A DNA stretch of 64,000 nt from Cranoglanis bouderius (taxonomy: Eukaryota > Chordata > Actinopteri > Siluriformes > Cranoglanididae), in assembly GCA_023630585.1 (NCBI GenBank), contig CM042566.1, forward strand, positions 8,337,254 through 8,401,253, read 5' to 3'. Within the stretch, counting starts at the first letter, position 1, and every line of letters begins with the position of its first letter. A model generated the notes under the pieces. That model saw nothing but the letters and a program-made list of their open reading frames with translations, was not told the DNA's origin and did no database searches. Shown piece by piece: positions 22,778 to 35,859 of the stretch. Position numbers and translations under genes: made by a program.

Positions 22778-22802
22778 AAGAAGAAGAAGAAGAAGAAGAA
22801 AA
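22778..22802 (+). repeat. (AAG)n microsatellite
   Basis: About eight AAG units at the end of the tandem 505-bp region, possibly its simple-repeat tail. Confidence 0.9.
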
Positions 22803-22938
22803 ATCCCAACGAACACAACAGGAGTCCAGAACTATATGCTTAGACCCCTAATAATACATTTATAATTGACAGTTGATCATTGGTTTTATCAATAATTATT
22901 ACTGAACCTTTTTGTCTGGCTACCAGTTCTATCAATCA

Positions 22939-23247
22939 AGTTTCTGTGCATTTTAACTTCTAGCTATTTGTTTCACTTATTCTTCATACAAAAGTGTTAT
23001 GATACAAAGAACCAGATGTCAACAAAACTTTTTACGAATTCTACAGAGCGAGGATGATGTGGTTGTGTTTTGGTTGTAATTCATATAAATTAGCTGTAAA
23101 TAAAGTTGTATGAAGAGGAACAACCACTAACCCTGTCCCTAACTCCAACCTTAACCTTTGTATCATTTCATATTAATTTATTCGCATGAATAGTTATGAA
23201 TTTGCAAGTTGGAAAAAAAAATGTTGTAACCAATTTCATTATTATTA
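22939..23247. repeat. ~310-bp dispersed repeat, copy 2
   Basis: Partner of copy 1 at 20537-20862, in the same orientation and about 2.4 kb away. Copy 1 carries a transposon at its right end; this copy does not. No terminal TG...CA structure, so an LTR pair is unlikely. Confidence 0.75.
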
Positions 23248-23520
23248 TTTACATAATTGAGTACTAGAGAGTGATCACTTTTTTTTTTCCCCAAACGATC
23301 TATTCAGTTAAGACACATACTGACAGAGATAGAGAAAGCCCAAAAGAGAAAGAGAGATAGAAAAAGAGAGTGGAGTGAATTTCTATGTTTTGCCTGGAAT
23401 CATGAATATTTTAGGTGACTCAGTGTTGGTTTTCTGCACCTCCTCACTGTTCCTAAGTTTAACTGATTCACATTTGGGAGCTATGTGCCTCTGTCTCATT
23501 TGCTCTACAGTATACCTACT

Positions 23521-23521
<1 letters not shown>

Positions 23522-23569
<48 letters not shown>
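23522..23569 (+). repeat. (CT)24 microsatellite
   Basis: Uninterrupted CT array. Confidence 0.95.
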
Positions 23570-23572
<3 letters not shown>

Positions 23573-23579
23573 ATCAGAG

Positions 23580-23910
23580 GACTGACTACTCGAGGCAGGA
23601 TAAGGTCACGTGGTTACACACTTGGTAGCCTCTTGTTTAACTTTTTGGATCTGGTGCCATCCATCTCCTGTTTAGTCAACATTACACCTTCTCGACAACG
23701 AACACACAGCAGCTGTGTCCTCATCCAAATGTGTGCTTACACAGCACCTTCCGACGGTCTGACGTGCACATGAAAGGGACATTTCCAATTTAAATGTAGT
23801 CTTTACAGAGACGCTGCATCATGAATATGCATGGTGGGGCTGGGGAGCGCAGGGGTGAGTGGGTTAATCAATAGACGTGTGTATAGACTCCAACAATAAC
23901 ACTACAAATG
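23580..23910. promoter_or_regulatory. Candidate conserved noncoding block
   Basis: Complex sequence with AAGGTCACGTGG (E-box and nuclear-receptor half-site), CATCATGAATATGCATGG (POU/octamer-like) and GGTTAATCAATAG words. No coding signal. Based on motif words only. Confidence 0.3.
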
Positions 23911-24396
23911 GTTATGCATGGCAAGCTGAGAATTAAAATGAAAGAATAATCAAAAACGTCATTATTATTTGATCTATTATTCAAGCCCTGGTGTTTATGT
24001 ACTAATTATTCACTAATTCCTTCCTCTAGCAGTGTTCTCACATTTGTGTGTGTAAGCATTGCTATATGAATTAGCATCTTTGTTAGTACATTGCTGAAAC
24101 CACATGTCTGGGTTTGTGAGTGACAGGCCATTGAGCTCAGGGTCGTGTGTTAAAGATGGCAGTTAACAGTCTTTTGCAGTGCCACTGGGGATGCATGAAA
24201 AATTCAACACTTGTCGGGAGGAGGTGGGGATCTTCACTGAGCGAGAGACTGACAGACGAGAGACGAGAGGAAAGGGAAGAATGCGGAGAGGAAGACAGAA
24301 GACAGCCCTGTGCAGCCCCAAAACAGATAATCGATACACTCCAGCGTGGCAAACAGTTGTCAACAAATAGACTTGTTTCACAGCCCAGAGACGATG

Positions 24397-24399
<3 letters not shown>

Positions 24400-24452
<53 letters not shown>

Positions 24453-24463
24453 CGTGCGTGTGT
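24400..24463 (+). repeat. (GT)n microsatellite
   Basis: GT array with a GCGTGCGTGCGTG-type end. Cys-Val and Thr-His open frames across it are artefacts. Confidence 0.95.
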
Positions 24464-24599
24464 AGGCCATCTGTGTTTGACCTGGGCTTTGTAGCATTCA
24501 GGGGCAAGACTGAGTTTTCTGGAGCATAAAGTGTTTTGGTGCAATGACCGACGTCTGGACGGGCCGCTGAGAATAATGCAGTCTGACTGCTGCTGGAAA

Positions 24600-25600
24600 A
24601 CACACACACATGGTGAGGACGACAGGAGGATAGACAGAGGAAAAAAGGGTGAAAAGACATGAAGAGGAAGGAATGAAGGGATGAGGGAAGATGGAGGGGA
24701 GGAAAAAAATTATTAAGGAGATGTAGTTGTAGAGGAGAATAGATAGAGAGGAGAGGATGAGGAGACAATGAGAGGAGGAGAGGAAGAAAAGTGGGTTAAG
24801 GACATGTAAGAGGACAGGAGGTGAAACGAAGTGGAGGACAGGAGGAGGAGAAAGGGAGGAGGAGACAAGATGGATGACTGAAGATCACAAGTAAGGAAAT
24901 CATTTTTAAGGAGGTGTAGAACAGCATAGAAAGTGGAGAGGAGGTGAACAAAAGAGGAGGATCGATGGAGAAGAAAGAAAGGAAGAGGACAGATAAGGAG
25001 GATAGACCGAGGAGAAAGGGAGGAGGAGACAAAAAGCAAGGAAACAAGGGATGAAGGAAGATAGAGAGGGAGGAAACATGGAGGAGAGGAGAACATAAAA
25101 GAAAAGGTGAGAAGAAGGAGGAGTAGAAGATGATAGACAGAAGGGGAGGAGAGGGAAAAAAGGAGAATAGAGGATAAGGGGACATAGGGAAAAGCAGGAG
25201 AGCAGAGGAAGTCAACAATAGTTGAGGGATGATTGAGGAGGAAGAGCAGAGAGGAAAGGGGAATAGATCAAGGAGAAAGGAGGAGAGGCAGGGAAGAGAT
25301 GGAAATGAAGAGAAAAATGACAGGGAGACAAGGGAGGTGAATGAGAGAGCAGACAGGAGGAGAGGAGGAGAAAGACAATGGGGTGAGAAGGAGAAACGAA
25401 AGAGAAATCATGGAAGAGGGGAAGGATGAAGCATTAGGAAGTCGTAGGAGAGGGAGCACAGAGAAAAATGGAGGATATGAGGAGAAGAGGCAAGAGGATG
25501 TAGAGGGATAGAAGAAGAAAGGAAAAGACAGAAAAGAAAAGATGAAGAGTGAAAGAGGAGAAGGACAAGGTGTTACTCAAGGAGAAGGTAAAACTTCTAT
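24600..25600 (+). repeat. Long polypurine tract (GGA/GAA-rich)
   Basis: About 1 kb in which nearly all bases are A or G on the plus strand, with words such as GAGGAGGAGAAAGG repeated in diverged form. The minus strand therefore translates to long Ser/Leu/Pro/Phe-rich open frames (up to about 140 codons) with no protein character. Triplex (H-DNA) potential is likely. Confidence 0.85.
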
Positions 25601-25609
25601 ACCTTCATG

Positions 25610-28446
<2,837 letters not shown>

Positions 28447-28526
<80 letters not shown>
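28447..28526 (+). repeat. (ATA)n microsatellite
   Basis: About 26 ATA units, probably grown from the 3' tail of the LINE on its right. Confidence 0.95.
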
Positions 28527-28767
28527 GTTTATTGTATATAGCGCCTTTCTCAGACTCGAGGTTGCTTTACAAAGTATATACAGACAAATACACGTTTATA
28601 CCCATAAACACAAATATCCATGTGAGAAAACATATAGACACAAGTATCCATAAACATACAAACCATATATAAACACACATGTATACACAAGTACATGTAT
28701 AAACATGTAGATACGTACAACTAGATACAAATACATACATAGACATATAACAGAGTAGAACAGGGAA

Positions 28768-29097
28768 CTACTGAGAGCTGGCAGTATGATAATGTAGTGT
28801 GAATAGGTGCATCTTAAGTTTAGATTTAAACAATGAAAGAGTTGAACAATCATGGAGGTAATGGGGCAAGGCGTTCCAGAGCTTGGGAGCAGCAGCACTA
28901 AATGAACGGTCACCCATGGAAGACTTGGATGTGCGAGGAACAGAGAGAAGACCAGCATCAGAGGAACGGAGAGAGCGAGCCTGGAGATAGGGATGGAGAA
29001 GTTCAGAAAGATAGACAGGAGCAAGACCGTGCAGTGCTTTATATGTTAGAATGAGAAGTTTAAACTGAATGCGGGCAGCTATGGGAAGCCAGTGCAA
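28768..29097 (-). pseudogene. LINE reverse transcriptase C-terminal fragment
   Basis: A 109-codon open stretch matching the region just after the RT domain in L2/CR1-group LINE proteins. Visible signatures are LHWLP-like (MHWLPIAARIQFK), TYKALHGLAPVYLSELLHPY, RSLRSSDAGLLSVPRT and GDRSFSAAAPKLWNALP. It lacks the RT catalytic motifs, which lie upstream in another frame. The Met at its start is an internal residue, not a true initiation site. It is the longest preserved frame of the element at 28447-29390. Confidence 0.8.
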
Positions 29098-29560
29098 ATG
29101 GCGCAGAACTGGGGTTATGTGAGCAGAGCAGAAAGAAGGCAGTTTTGGTTACAGATGAAATATGAGAACTAAAGTTCAGAGATGAGTCCATGATAATGCC
29201 ATGGTTGCGAACACTGTCAGATGGAAATAGGTCGGTGCCATCAATGGTCAAACAGAGGTCATTAACCTTACGTAGAGCAGCGTTTGTTTCAGTGATGAGA
29301 ATTTCGGAAGTGGATTAGAGGGTTTGGAGCTGAGATAGATCTGGGTGTTGTCCATGTAAAAATGAAGGCAGGCCAAGGTGTGTCGAAACTTTATTGTTTT
29401 TAGATTTATATAAACACATAAAAGTACACTAAATAGAAAAGGTGAAAATGTGGAATAAAGCTAAGGATATAGTGCACAGGATGGGAGCAAAGATAATGGT
29501 GGATTAAAATTAAATTTAAAATAAAACACAAATCTTAAATAGAAAACTTAAAATACAGAC

Positions 29561-29565
<5 letters not shown>

Positions 29566-29618
<53 letters not shown>

Positions 29619-29674
29619 GGTGTTGTTGTTGTTGTTGCTGTTATGATGATGATGATGATGATGATTATTATTAT
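29566..29674 (+). repeat. Compound (TTA)n(GTT)n(GAT)n microsatellite
   Basis: About 18 TTA units, then about six GTT units with one GCT, then about seven GAT units and a short TTA run. Confidence 0.95.
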
Positions 29675-29769
29675 ATTGACCCACCTTAATGTACAGGACC
29701 AGTTTGGCTGTTAATGTTGGAAGGAGAGGCGTAGAGTTTTGGGAGGTCCTTGAGAGAGATAGAGTTTTC

Positions 29770-29830
29770 TTCTGATTGGCTGAGATAAAAGGGGCGGGCA
29801 GAGAGAGGGATGGATTAGGGCTAAGGCTTT
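29770..29830 (+). promoter_or_regulatory. Candidate core promoter
   Basis: Inverted CCAAT box ATTGG at 29775-29779, TATA-like GATAAAAGG at 29784-29792 and a GC box GGGGCGGG at 29791-29798 lie within 25 bp. Spacing would place initiation near 29815-29840 (TTTTCAGCAGC there has an initiator-like core). The combination and the leader-like sequence that follows make this the best promoter candidate in the window, but it is unproven. Confidence 0.4.
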
Positions 29831-29925
29831 AGTGAGCTTTTCAGCAGCAGATCTGCACACACCAGAGAGCTAGATACAGTGAATGCACCGCCTGTAACAG
29901 AGAATTGAACTAAGGAGCAGAGAGC

Positions 29926-29941
29926 GAGAGAGAGAGAGAGA
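29926..29941 (+). repeat. Short (GA)n microsatellite
   Basis: Eight GA units in the candidate leader. Confidence 0.9.
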
Positions 29942-30146
29942 ACGAAAGAAGCGATTTAGGAGTGTTTATTTCTCAGCAATCTCTCCATCTGTGCTTTGCA
30001 GGAATGAATGTCTCTATATGTGCTGTGTGCATGAACATGGCACATGACACACTGGGGCTCCGATCGATCCCTCACATGCCTGAAGTCCACTTTTATTAAC
30101 CTGGAACTTCTTTACTCTTTTAAGAGATCACTCTTTCTTCGTTGCT

Positions 30147-30148
<2 letters not shown>

Positions 30149-30183
<35 letters not shown>
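30149..30183 (+). repeat. (GA)17 microsatellite
   Basis: Uninterrupted GA array in the candidate leader. Confidence 0.95.
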
Positions 30184-30184
<1 letters not shown>

Positions 30185-30366
30185 ACACGATCTCTGATTG
30201 AGAGAAAAGAATTCATCTTCATCCTGTCTTCATGATCCAGTACCACCTGGAAAAAGACACTTGTCCTCTCAACACGTGGATCTAGCAGCATTTTTTTCCC
30301 AGAAGGATTGCTTCTGCTTTGGATTTCTTTCATTGCTTTGAATCAGAGTTTTCAGTTGATAGTGAG

Positions 30367-31887
30367 GTAAGACAGTTTTTCAATCTGTGTGCATTATTGT
30401 ATCTGGAGGTTTTTCAGCAGCAGGAGCCCTTGTTGTGAAGTGATAGATAACTTTTTGGACAGCAGATGACATTATAGATACAGTGCTTGCAGGTTTATAA
30501 CAAAGGTTACACAAAATGTTAGAATAAAGGGCTGGGGTTAGTGTTTGTACCTTTTCTTACAACTTCATTGACACGAAATCAAACCTAATCTCTCAGAAAT
30601 AAAGGAAGCAGTATATACTTTTCTTTTTGGCATGGTACCATCATGGGTATATCTTTTTTTGTTCCTCTAATATGTATCTTTTTCTTGGGAATGTACATGT
30701 GGTGTACCTTTACTTTGCTTCCAAACCAAAGCTTTAAGTGGTCCTTAAGCTCGATATATTTAAAGATTTACTATATTCACATTTTCAGGCGTAAGCTGAA
30801 ACCTGTAACCTTTACAAAATGTGTCTATTTGTTGATTTGGTGATTTTTTTTTTTTGTAAGAGACGATTATTTGTCATTTATGGAAAGAGTCTCCAGTGTC
30901 AGCGCTTTGTAACAAACAGATGTAAAGCTGTAAATTTAAGTTTTCTTTGTAACATGGTATTGTTTTTTTTTTTTTGTCTTTGACTTTGAAGAGACAGAAA
31001 AAAGAGAGTCTGGTAACAGAACATATCTTTAAAATGTAAGATGTGTCAGTCTTTAATAAATATAGGCACACTAAAGGTACAAAATATGCACCCTTAATGA
31101 TACCACACCAGCGACAAGCAAAAGTATAGTTCGGTACCTTTAATTCTGATAGTGATAATGGCCCATAATTACTGTAGCTCTAGCTCAGATTTTGTGTGGG
31201 TGTGTATTAAGAGCCATGTGGCAGACTGCTCTCTGGATACAAGAAAGGTTACTGCTAATTAAAGCACATTCTTCTTCACTGGAGCGCAAAATGCTGAGTG
31301 CCCCAAGTGATCCAGTGGCAGCTGTTACTCTCCAAACACCTCCGAACTCTGTCTGCTTTTCGCACCCGGTGTGTTTGTGTGTCTGTTGAATCTGTTCTGC
31401 CGTTTCCAGAGAAGAAGGTGTGATCTCAAGCTCACGAAAGTCGCTGGTGTGTTCTGTCTTCTGTCTGCTGGGGGGAAAAAAACAACCCTGTAGGGAGCTG
31501 ATCCTCCAAATTTTGTCAGGTCTTTCACATCTTCGCCTCACCTCTTGCGCTCTCTCTGATAAACATCACGCTAACCAGCTCCGATTTACATGCCCATCCC
31601 TTTATCACAGAGCTCCTTTTCCCAGGAAGCACCTCTCAGATACAGGAGTAAGAGTGTATGGGGGAATTTCGAGCAGTGATAATGAAGCAGTCCTGTTTCA
31701 TATAATGTGATATCTCATGTACCATATCAGTCATGGTGTCAGTTATCTCTTATTCATCTTTCTATGGAAAGATTGTTGAGGTGACTAACGTCTACGAAAT
31801 AACAGACGCATGAGGGGGAAGAATGGTTGAGAATTCCTTCCTAGGAGTTCGACTTGATGTAGTTCAGCTAGCGGTCACCTGCTGTGG

Positions 31888-31888
<1 letters not shown>
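30367..31888. other. Unannotated sequence
   Basis: Would be the start of intron 1 if the candidate exon is real. It contains a short AAAGGTAC-type repeat at 31065-31150, homologous to 4480-4525. The block 31390-31640 is complex and non-repetitive but shows no domain in any frame. Confidence 0.4.
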
Positions 31889-31926
<38 letters not shown>

Positions 31927-31946
31927 TACACACACACACACACACA
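31889..31946 (+). repeat. (CA)n microsatellite
   Basis: CA array with a CATACATA interruption near 31921. Confidence 0.95.
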
Positions 31947-32417
31947 TAGTTCTTAGCTTTGGGTGGCCAGATGCCTGCTTACCTTCCCTCTGACACACAG
32001 TGGATGGCAGATGGCTCTCCCTAGATAAGAGAGACTGAAAGAGAGACTGAGAGAGAGACTGAAGAATCTAACAGTGTGTTCATTCTGATTTAAAATGAGT
32101 TACTCAAAAAACAGGTACACAGAGTTTCATTATTATTCTGTCATATTTGCATATTTCCTCTCAGTCAAAACGACAGGATTATCATCATATAAAAGGACAC
32201 AGACAATGATGTTCAACATAAGGGATCTTAAAAAAACAGCTGTCCATTCTGCTCGGAATGGGACTTTATCTCACAAATGCTGCCTACCAAGGCATCCTAC
32301 ATGTTAATGGATTGCAGGCTTAGTGAAGATAATTTTGAACGGATTCTCAAGCATTTTTCAGCTGAATCTTTTTACACATCGCAGCTGTAGTGTATTTTTG
32401 ATTAGATGTCTCCCTGT

Positions 32418-32719
32418 AGAGGGCACGGTGGCTTAGTGATTTAACACTGTTGCCTCGCTTTGTGTGTAGAGTTTGCATGTTCTCCCCATGCTCTGGGGGT
32501 TTCCTCATCTAGTCCAAAGACATGCGTTTTGGGCTGATTGGCATTTATGTGTGTACCCTGTGATGGGTTGGCACCCCGTCCAGGGTGTCCCACACCTTGT
32601 GCCCCGAGTTCCCTGGGATAGGCTCCAGGATCCCCCGTGACCCTGTGTAGGATATAGACCCTGTGTAGCATGACCGTGACCCTATGTAGCGGTATGGAAA
32701 ATGAATGGATGGATGAATG
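32418..32719 (+). mobile_element. tRNA-headed SINE with GATG tail
   Basis: Starts GGGCACGGTGGCTTAGTG, with box A TGGCTTAGTGA. The box-B region is deleted or decayed (TTGCCTCGCTTTGTGTGTAG). It continues through GTTTGCATGTTCTCCCCATG, GTGATGGGTTGGCACCCCGT and TGGGATAGGCTCCAGGATC, and ends in a short GGATGGATG tail. A ~20-bp segment (CCTGTGTAG...) is locally repeated near 32640-32690. Same family as 2350-2690. Confidence 0.75.
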
Positions 32720-33514
32720 TTTCCCTCTATTGAGAAAAATCCCACTCACGTTCACTGAAAGCCTGTAGGACAGTTGACCTATTCCATCAATAAAGCCCTT
32801 TGTATTGTTGTTATTCAGCTTAAAGTGTACCATCAAGTACTATGAATAATTCAGTAGCTACAGAGAAACTAATAGTAGAAAATAGGAATAGGGAGCTTGA
32901 GGAATGTCAGTCTGGGCCCCTTGATATGTCCTGGGATCTTCAAGGATTAAAATATGTGACTAACACAAATCAAAACTATAAGTGTTACACTCTAACTGTA
33001 AAGTTCACACCTATTAGTCTATTTGCTGAATCAGAGATCAATTTGAAACTCTTAAATTGTTTGATATTTGGTTTGTTTTGTTTTCACAGTGCATGTAGCA
33101 TAATTAAATGAACCAAAAAGCAAAAAACAAACAAACAAACAAACAAAAAACTTACGCTGAGGGGCATGTAGGGCTTAAAGCGTCCTCATTGGTCATAAAT
33201 GCAGCAACAGAAATCAAACAAACCTTTGCCAAGCGCACAAAATATCATAAGTCCCCTAAGCATACCGAACACAGGGCCAACACAATAAATTGCTACATAA
33301 TTATATAAACAACTAGTTTAACACATTTTGTGTGTTGCATCCAGCTTTTGTTTTCCTATTTTGTTCTTCGGTCCAAATATCCAGAGCACATGGCATTTCT
33401 CTAGGTCTACAGCTCTGTCGTTTGGCTCAGTTTAGCAGCTTGCATAAGAAAATGCCCACAAACCAAAATATATGGTGCGTTTAAGTCACTTTTTGTCATT
33501 GGGTTGATTCAGGG
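32720..33514. other. Unannotated sequence
   Basis: AT-rich, with a short (AAAC)n run near 33128-33147. Nothing else recognised. Confidence 0.5.
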
Positions 33515-33962
33515 TCAAATCACTTTCTAACTGCAATTGAACAATGCTTCACTTAGAACTGGATCAAGAGCAGACAGTCTCGGACAATTGTATAGAATGT
33601 CTTTGTATGCTGTAGAATTACATTTACCCTTCACTGGAACTAAGAGGCCCCAAAATGTTCTAGCATGGCAATGCCCCTGTACACAAAGTGAGCTCCATGA
33701 AGACATGTTTTGCCAAAGTTCTTGAGTGTCCTGCAGAGAACCCTGACCCCAACAGCACTGAACGCCTTTGGGATGAACTGTAATGCCGACTGCACCCCAG
33801 GTCTCCTCAACCAACATCAGTGCCTCACCTCACTAATACTGTTATTATAACCGTTGAGGTTATTATAACAGCAAAGAGGGGACTAAATCTGGAATGGGAT
33901 CTTCAAAAAATACATATGGTTGTGAGGTGTACATACTGTACCTTTTGACCACCATATAGTGT
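33515..33962 (+). mobile_element. Rearranged Tc1-like relic (family I)
   Basis: The right end, CCATATAGTG|TA near 33950-33962, matches the widespread fish element that ends in CACTATATGG. The plus strand 33655-33830 encodes decayed pieces around a second-Asp block (AMPLYTK-like, from CAATGCCCCTGTACACAAAG) and the Glu block (GAACGCCTTTGGGATGAACTG). The segment 33590-33655 (GTCTTTGTATGCTGTAG, CCCTTCACTGGAACTAAG) matches the same transposase in the opposite orientation, so the relic appears locally inverted. No frame is intact. Confidence 0.55.
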
Positions 33963-34094
33963 AACAAGCACACACAACCAGTTTGACTGATCAAGGTGCA
34001 TGCAATTTAATGTGCTTAAAAATCAAGGTGAAACCAATCGATTCAAATGAAATGTCACTAAAATTAAAATGTGACTTCCAAGTTGCTGTGGTGT

Positions 34095-34232
34095 AGGAGG
34101 AATAACACACTTTGGGATGCTATTATTGAAAACTAATCATCTTTGGGTTGGCCGCATCACACTACCCCATCATTGATTGCTTTCCTTTAACAACATGTTG
34201 AAACACTGCTTGTGTTTAATATTACAGTATAA
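34095..34232. mobile_element. Foldback repeat, copy P3
   Basis: Only the palindromic part remains (left GGAGGAATAACACACTTTGG, right TTCCTTTAACAACATG). The long flank seen in P1 and P2 is missing. Confidence 0.5.
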
Positions 34233-34452
34233 GCAACCAGAGATGGTTACCAGAGCCTGAGATGCTTCTGATTAAAATCACATTTCCTATTTTAAATTCA
34301 CACTGCTTCTCCCGTTCATTATTTCTCTGTTCTATATTTGTTCTGTCTCCCTCTTTCACAGTGTAAATGTTATACGTGTTCTGAGTAACATTAATGTGAA
34401 AGAACTAAGTTATTGGCTGAATTATGCCCGAAAGATCCGATCTGAATACACA

Positions 34453-34458
<6 letters not shown>

Positions 34459-34488
<30 letters not shown>
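34459..34488 (+). repeat. (CA)n microsatellite
   Basis: About 15 CA units. Confidence 0.95.
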
Positions 34489-34490
<2 letters not shown>

Positions 34491-34589
34491 CCTATGACAT
34501 CTGACTCTATTAATAAACCATGCTTGGATGGCGTGACTGAGATGAATAGTCTCACACAATAGTGACGAAATACCTTGTTCCTTCTGGCA

Positions 34590-34960
34590 GGTAGGCAGTC
34601 ATAGCATTGCTTTTCTGTCCTAATGGAAAAGCTCGCCACGGGCCCTGTGTCATTAGTTTAGAGAGGAATTATGCACTGTTGGGTCGCACTAAGCCGCTTT
34701 TCGGTCCGCGCGGAGGTCACCCGGGAGCTTTAAGCTCCTATCAGTTTTTTAAAAACCCATTTTCAAGCATTCAGCTGCGTAATAATTCACTCGCCTGTGT
34801 TTATGAGGAAAAATCTGCTTTAGGGCTGATGTGTAAGGGCCTCGGCGTCAGAGTGGTGTTACACAACACGACACTCAGAGAGGAAAATCAATACATGCAG
34901 AACTCAGACTTGCCTTACTTCGCTATCGCCCACGTCTGTACAGCTGCGTGCATGTGCTGA
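34590..34960. promoter_or_regulatory. Candidate conserved noncoding block
   Basis: Higher GC content and CpG than the flanks (GGTCCGCGCGGAGGTCACCC near 34701), plus homeodomain-type words (GTCATTAGTTTAG, GCGTAATAATTCACTC, GTGTTTATGAGG). The 117-codon frame through it lacks recognisable domains. Non-repetitive. Could alternatively be an unrecognised exon. Confidence 0.35.
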
Positions 34961-35178
34961 TCATCGCAGTTGGTCTCTCCATGATGATTCAAGGATTACT
35001 GAATTAAAGGATAAGGTCAGTTTTACTTGGCGTTTAACCAAATATTTTGGCCAAAAATTAGTATATGAAGCTCATAACTTGTTGCCTAATTCATCACACA
35101 CATGCACGTCTCAGGGCATTGTTTAACTGAATAATACCATCTGTATAAAGACAGTTCCCCCCCATCCCCCCACCACCC

Positions 35179-35360
35179 CCAACAAACATCACTGCAAAAG
35201 ACCATACAAAACAATTTCGTGCAATTGCAATTTCGCCAATTCAAGTATTTTTCAAAAAGCTCAGCAAATTGCATTGCAAATCTTGAAAGACGCTGCAGCA
35301 AAATCAAGCATTTTTGGCGTCAACAATCACAAAAAAACTCAGTGAAATCCTGTACGGACT
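35179..35360 (-). mobile_element. Partial nonautonomous DNA element (TIR AGTCC...CAGGATTT)
   Basis: Right end CACTGAGTTT-complement: AACTCAGTGAAATCCTGTACGGACT at 35336-35360 faces right. The interior (GCAATTTCGCCAATTCAAGT) is the reverse complement of the interior of 53517-53971. The left end is lost. Noncoding. Confidence 0.6.
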
Positions 35361-35419
35361 GAAAGTCTTCAAGACAGACAACTTTCATGCTTACAAGTTT
35401 CTTGGTAAAATGCGTGTTT

Positions 35420-35742
35420 TTAAAAAAGAAAAAATTTTTTTTATTAAATTTAAAAGAAAGAAAACAAGAAACAGATAAGGGAACGATTGTTTATAGCTGC
35501 TATAACGTAAGTGAAAACAGGAACTAGCTTGTCTCTGGGACGTTTCACAACATTAAATGTAACTCTAATCGGATAAAAGTACGGCATGTCGTTCGTTACT
35601 AAAATAATGTAATAATGTAATCTCTGCATATTGCAGTGGTATAAGAGAAATAAAACACTTCAGGATGTGCTGTTATTAGAATATAATCAACTTTGGGGTG
35701 ATAACAGTAATTACTGTTATTAAACAGCATGTTTTACTCCTC
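35420..35742 (-). mobile_element. Foldback repeat, copy P4
   Basis: The palindrome 35639-35742 (AAAACACTTCAGGATGTGCT and ACAGCATGTTTTACTCC) has its flank on the left (35420-35638: GGAACTAGCTTGTCTCTGGG, CATTAAATGTAACTCTAATC), the opposite orientation to P1 and P2. Noncoding. Confidence 0.55.
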
Positions 35743-35859
35743 ATTCATTTTTCACTTGCATTTTATTCCTAGCAACAAGATGCTTATATGCTAGCAGACA
35801 GTATTTAGTATAGCTGATAAGCAATAATAAGGCTGGAATGATTTAACTGACAATTTCTT

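Larger units (their letters stand above)
28447..29390 (-). mobile_element. L2-type LINE 3' end
   Basis: Read on the minus strand: the reverse transcriptase motif-C region LHFYMDNTQIYLS (about 29340-29380) is followed by a thumb-like block DSVRNHGIIMDSSLNFSSHI (29190-29225) and the C-terminal block with MHWLPIAARIQFKLLILTY and GDRSFSAAAPKLWNALP (28768-29097). A 3' untranslated region rich in ATAAACACA words precedes an (ATA)n tail at 28447-28526. The usual YADD is YMDN here, and frames shift several times, so the copy is dead. Truncation upstream of motif C is typical of 5'-truncated LINE insertions. Confidence 0.8.
29830..30366 (+). other. Candidate noncoding first exon (5' leader)
   Basis: The sequence downstream of the putative promoter is not recognisably repetitive apart from two GA microsatellites, and ends in GAG|GTAAGA (donor after 30366), a near-consensus 5' splice site. 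Within it, TTTGCAG at 29996-30002 could be an internal acceptor. Only short upstream reading frames occur (for example one starting ATGAATGTC at 30004 that ends at TAA near 30099). If real, the coding exons lie downstream, outside what I can identify. Confidence 0.3.

Noticed and set aside
20537..23247. Two direct repeats as LTRs of a retrotransposon
   Set aside because: No TG...CA termini, primer-binding site or gag/pol remnants between them. The interior is Tc1-like and tandem repeat DNA.
24137..25459. Long minus-strand frames rich in Ser, Leu, Pro and Phe (up to 201 codons)
   Set aside because: They arise from the polypurine tract and a GT array; low-complexity composition, no domain, overlapping in several frames.
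34607..34960. 117-codon frame as a host exon
   Set aside because: No domain, no clear acceptor-donor pair. A regulatory block is more likely, though not proven.
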